Shown here: positions 5,295-7,803 of the stretch, piece by piece | Position numbering within the stretch: the first letter of the stretch is position 1 | How the letters are laid out: each line of letters starts with the position of its first letter | DNA from: Pontiella desulfatans | GTDB lineage: Bacteria; Verrucomicrobiota; Kiritimatiellia; Kiritimatiellales; Pontiellaceae | Assembly (NCBI GenBank): GCA_029287275.1 | Contig: JARFRL010000392.1 | Span: 1 to 7,803, forward strand | Length of the DNA stretch: 7,803 bases | Reading direction: 5' to 3' | Program-made: the position numbers and the translations under genes | The notes under the pieces: generated by a model | Told to the model about the DNA's origin: nothing | The model's input: only the letters and a program-made list of their open reading frames with translations | Database searches by the model: none

Positions 5295-6444
5295 GCGGAC
5301 CATGAACGAGCCCGCCGGGATCCATCTCGGCTCGATTTGCGGCACCTCGGCGTCGCAAATCAACAAGGCGTTCGCCGGCGCGCTTCTGGCGTTCGCCATC
5401 CTGTTGCCGATGCTGGCGCACGCGGGAGTGGTTTCGGTTGAAACGGTCAACATGGCCGGCCGCTACATGGCGCTCGGAATCGTCGCGCTGGGCCTTGATC
5501 TCATCTGGGGCTACACCGGCATATTGAGTCTTTGCCAAGCCCTCTTCTTCGCCCTTGGCGGGTATGCCATGGGGATTCATCTCGCGCATCAAGGCACGTT
5601 GCATAACGGCATTCCGGAATCGCTGTATGTCGTCTATCCGTACAAGGTCGGGGAATCGAAGGGCATGGAGGTACTGCCCTGGTTCTGGCTCATTTTCAAA
5701 CCCTTCAATCTAACGATTCTGCTGGGCATCCTTATCCCGGGTCTCGTGGCGGGCCTGATCGGATTCGCCGGATTCATCAGCCGCGTGAAGGGCGTCTACT
5801 TCTCGATCCTGACCCAGGCGCTGACCGTGGCGGCGATGATGTTCTTCAGCAAGAACGAGATGAAACTTTGCGGCACCAACGGAATCACCAATTTCACGAC
5901 CCTGGCCGGGCATGAGCTGAGCGATCCGAACGTCAAGATCGGTCTGTATGTGGTCACACTCATCTGCCTCATTGGAACCTATCTGATCTGTCTACTGCTG
6001 ACCAAATCGCGCTTCGGACGGGTGTTGCTGGCGGTACGCGATTCCGAAACGGCGCTGCGTTTCGCCGGCTACAAGCCCTATGCGTTCAAGGCCGCGATCT
6101 TTATTTTCGCGGGTATGTTGGCCGGGCTGGCCGGCATGCTCTATACGCCGCAGGCCAACATTATCACCCCCTCCTACATGGAAGCGCGGTGGTCGATTCT
6201 CATGGTCGTGTGGGTGGCCGTGGGCGGCCGCGGCACGCTCTTCGGCGCGGTGGCCGGAGCCATGGTGATTAATCTGCTCTACAACGCCATGACTTCGCAG
6301 TGGAGTATTGGATCTTTTGACTGGAAGCCGGACTACTGGCCGCTGGTTCTAGGTATGCTCTTCATATTGGTTGTGTTGGCGCTGCCTGACGGCTTGGCCG
6401 GATTGTGGCGGAAAATGGTCGGTCGTATCGCGGAGGTGGACTGA
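5287..6444 (+). CDS. urtC: Urea ABC transporter permease UrtC
   Basis: UrtC is the LivM-like second permease and pairs with UrtB. The 385 residues are a normal length. After a polar N-terminus there are about eight to ten hydrophobic segments, the first at residues about 28-46. Typical LivM/UrtC blocks are MALGIVALGLDLIWGYTGILS (61-81), LFFALGGYAMGIHLA (86-100), GFAGFISRVKGVYFSILTQAL (159-179), CGTNGITNF (195-203), the cytoplasmic coupling region FGRVLLAVRDSETALRFAGY (243-262), SILMVVWVAVGGRGTLFGAV (303-322) and a terminal LPDGLAGLWR. The start at 5287 is set by a strong Shine-Dalgarno sequence inside urtB, and the genes overlap by eight bases in different frames. The stop TGA shares its last base with the urtD start. 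Confidence 0.96.
   Translation: MTERTMNEPAGIHLGSICGTSASQINKAFAGALLAFAILLPMLAHAGVVSVETVNMAGRYMALGIVALGLDLIWGYTGILSLCQALFFALGGYAMGIHLAHQGTLHNGIPESLYVVYPYKVGESKGMEVLPWFWLIFKPFNLTILLGILIPGLVAGLIGFAGFISRVKGVYFSILTQALTVAAMMFFSKNEMKLCGTNGITNFTTLAGHELSDPNVKIGLYVVTLICLIGTYLICLLLTKSRFGRVLLAVRDSETALRFAGYKPYAFKAAIFIFAGMLAGLAGMLYTPQANIITPSYMEARWSILMVVWVAVGGRGTLFGAVAGAMVINLLYNAMTSQWSIGSFDWKPDYWPLVLGMLFILVVLALPDGLAGLWRKMVGRIAEVD
6432..6437 (+). promoter_or_regulatory. Ribosome binding site that decides the urtD start
   Basis: GGAGGT ends six bases before the ATG at 6444. It lies inside the end of urtC and rules in favour of this start over an in-frame ATG at 6405, which would need a 40-base overlap and has no comparable site. 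Confidence 0.8.
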
Positions 6445-7241
6445 TGGTTGCCGCGACGATACCCGACTACAAAAACGAGCGCCCCGACCAGAACCAGCTG
6501 TGGGACAAGAAATACCTGCTGTTCCTGTCGGAAATCACCGCGGTCTTCGACGGCTTCAAGGCGCTCGATCTCGAGCACATCGGCGTCATGCACAATGAAC
6601 TGCGCGTCGTGATCGGGCCGAACGGCGCGGGTAAATCGACGATGTGCGACGTCATCACCGGCAAAACACGGCCGACGACCGGAAGCGTGTGGTTTGGCGG
6701 CGAGGAGATTACCAAAAAGAGCGAAGATGAGATTGTACGCATCGGCATCGGCCGGAAGTTTCAGACCCCGACGGTGTACGACAGTCTCACGGTGTACGAA
6801 AACATGGAACTTTCGCTGCCCGGGTCAAAAGGGATTTTCGCCATGCTGACCGCCCGGCGGAACAAAACGGAACGCGACCGCGTCATGCATCTGCTTGAAC
6901 GGGTGCGACTGGCGGATGATGTTGATACCGAAGCGCGCTACCTGAGCCATGGCCAGCGTCAGTGGCTGGCCATCAGCTCGCTGATTCTTTCCCAGCCGCG
7001 CCTGCTGCTCGTTGATGAACCGGCGGCCGGATTAACCGACTCCGAGACCGAGCTGACCGGCGAACTCCTGCTTGAACTTAAGAAGGAGCACACTCTGATT
7101 GTTATCGAGCACGATATGGATTTCGTGCGCCAGCTGAACTCCCGCGTGACCGTCCTCTGCGAGGGGCGCTCCATGGCGGAGGGTTCGCTCGAAGAGGTGA
7201 AAACCAATCCCGAAGTAATCGAAGCCTATTTGGGCCGTTGA
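6444..7241 (+). CDS. urtD: Urea ABC transporter ATP-binding protein UrtD
   Basis: UrtD is the LivG-like ATPase that, with UrtE, powers urea import from the cytoplasmic face. From the ATG at 6444 it has 265 residues. All ATPase motifs are visible: Walker A GPNGAGKST (58-66), Q-loop Gln 107 in RKFQTPTVYDSLTVYENME, signature LSHGQ (167-171) in the form typical of UrtD (LSHGQRQWLAI), Walker B LLLVDEP (187-193), D-loop AGLTD and switch His 223 (VIEHDMDFVR). The C-terminal GSLEEVKTNPEVIEAYLG is the usual family ending. An N-terminal stretch of about 30 polar residues precedes the ABC domain. It overlaps urtC by one base (TGATG), and urtE begins two bases after its stop. Confidence 0.96.
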   Translation: MVAATIPDYKNERPDQNQLWDKKYLLFLSEITAVFDGFKALDLEHIGVMHNELRVVIGPNGAGKSTMCDVITGKTRPTTGSVWFGGEEITKKSEDEIVRIGIGRKFQTPTVYDSLTVYENMELSLPGSKGIFAMLTARRNKTERDRVMHLLERVRLADDVDTEARYLSHGQRQWLAISSLILSQPRLLLVDEPAAGLTDSETELTGELLLELKKEHTLIVIEHDMDFVRQLNSRVTVLCEGRSMAEGSLEEVKTNPEVIEAYLGR

Positions 7242-7243
7242 CT

Positions 7244-7803
7244 ATGCTGAACGTTGAAAAAATAAACTTTTCCTATGGCGGTGTGCAGGCGCTCTTCGAT
7301 GTGTCGATGCGCGTGCCCGCTGGAGAAATGGTATGCATCATGGGTCGCAACGGCGTGGGTAAAACCACGCTGGTCCGCAATGTTATGGGACTGCTTTCAC
7401 TCTCCTTCGGCAGCGTGGCACTTGATGAAGTCGAGATATCGGCGCTGCCGCCCCATCGGCGCGTTAGGCTGGGGATGGCCTATGTGCCGCAGGGGCGGCA
7501 GATTTTTCCGCGGCTCACCGTCGAGGAAAACCTCCGCACCGGACTGGCTTCCAAGAAGGCGGAGATTCCCGCGGAGATCTTCGACTACTTCCCCGTGCTC
7601 GGCGAGATGCGCGGCCGGATGGGGGGCGATCTCTCGGGTGGGCAGCAACAGCAGCTGGCCATCGGCCGGGCGCTGGTCACGCGCCCGAAACTACTGATCC
7701 TCGACGAGCCGACCGAAGGCATCCAGCCGAATATCATACAGCGCATCGGCGAGGTGCTCAGCCAACTTTGCAAGGAACAAGGCATGACGATTCTGATCGT
7801 CGA
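7244..7803 (+). CDS. urtE: Urea ABC transporter ATP-binding protein UrtE, 3'-truncated by the window edge
   Basis: UrtE is the LivF-like second ATPase of the urea transporter. The frame is open from ATG 7244 to the last base, giving 186 complete residues of an expected 230 or so. It begins MLNVEKINFSYGGVQALFDV. Motifs seen are Walker A GRNGVGKTT (34-42), Q-loop Gln 83 in VPQGRQIFPRLTVEENL, signature LSGGQQQQLAIGRAL (130-144), Walker B LLILDEP (150-156) followed by TEGIQPNIIQ (157-166), a well-known UrtE signature, and the start of the switch region (MTILIVE). The switch histidine and C-terminus lie beyond the window. There is no obvious Shine-Dalgarno sequence; the two-base gap from urtD suggests translation by coupling. 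Confidence 0.95.
   Translation, partial: MLNVEKINFSYGGVQALFDVSMRVPAGEMVCIMGRNGVGKTTLVRNVMGLLSLSFGSVALDEVEISALPPHRRVRLGMAYVPQGRQIFPRLTVEENLRTGLASKKAEIPAEIFDYFPVLGEMRGRMGGDLSGGQQQQLAIGRALVTRPKLLILDEPTEGIQPNIIQRIGEVLSQLCKEQGMTILIV

Noticed and set aside
4446..5453. A 335-codon minus-strand open frame opposite urtB/urtC
   Set aside because: It is a His/Gln/Arg-rich mirror of the well-conserved permease codons, with no protein family resemblance.
6405..6443. Longer urtD start at ATG 6405
   Set aside because: It would extend the overlap with urtC to 40 bases with no Shine-Dalgarno sequence, whereas GGAGGT is ideally placed for the ATG at 6444.

Overview
The window reads as chromosomal DNA from a Gram-negative, moderately GC-rich bacterium. 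Two things point to a diderm: the remnant of a PilO/PilP-type (or GspM/GspC-type) inner-membrane gene pair, and a periplasmic-binding-protein-dependent ABC transporter with exported subunits. I cannot fix the taxon from sequence alone. The style (Ala/Lys/Gly-rich tails, pilus-type pair without a following secretin) would suit the PVC superphylum or a relative, but that is only an impression.

Layout, all on the + strand. Bases 1-1100 are the end of a type IV pilus/type II secretion-like operon: the C-terminus of a PilO-like protein, overlapping by 4 bases with a PilP/GspC-like bitopic protein. Bases 1101-1194 are a short intergenic gap with a possible promoter and a 7-bp inverted repeat. Bases 1195-1896 encode a GntR-family regulator of the FadR/FCD type with all four predicted metal-binding residues. 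Bases 1897-2320 are a 424-base non-coding stretch: GC-rich first, then abruptly AT-rich and dense in small palindromes (including TTGTATACAA, an ideal FadR-subfamily operator), then a good candidate sigma-54 promoter and a strong ribosome binding site. Bases 2321-7803 are urtABCDE, a high-affinity urea ABC transporter operon in canonical order; urtE runs off the right edge.

How the parts work together: UrtA would capture urea in the periplasm, UrtB and UrtC form the membrane channel, and UrtD and UrtE are the ATPases. The permease and ATPase genes are packed with overlaps or 2-base gaps, implying translational coupling. The only sizeable gap in the operon lies between urtA and urtB and holds a perfect 16-bp stem-loop without a T-tract, which probably lets urtA mRNA accumulate above the rest. 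The most interesting feature is the control region: an FCD-type GntR regulator immediately upstream, a matching operator palindrome and a sigma-54-like promoter together suggest that urea uptake is controlled both by nitrogen status and by a small-molecule ligand. No mobile elements, tRNA/rRNA genes or CRISPR arrays were seen, and I found no clearly new system beyond this regulatory arrangement.
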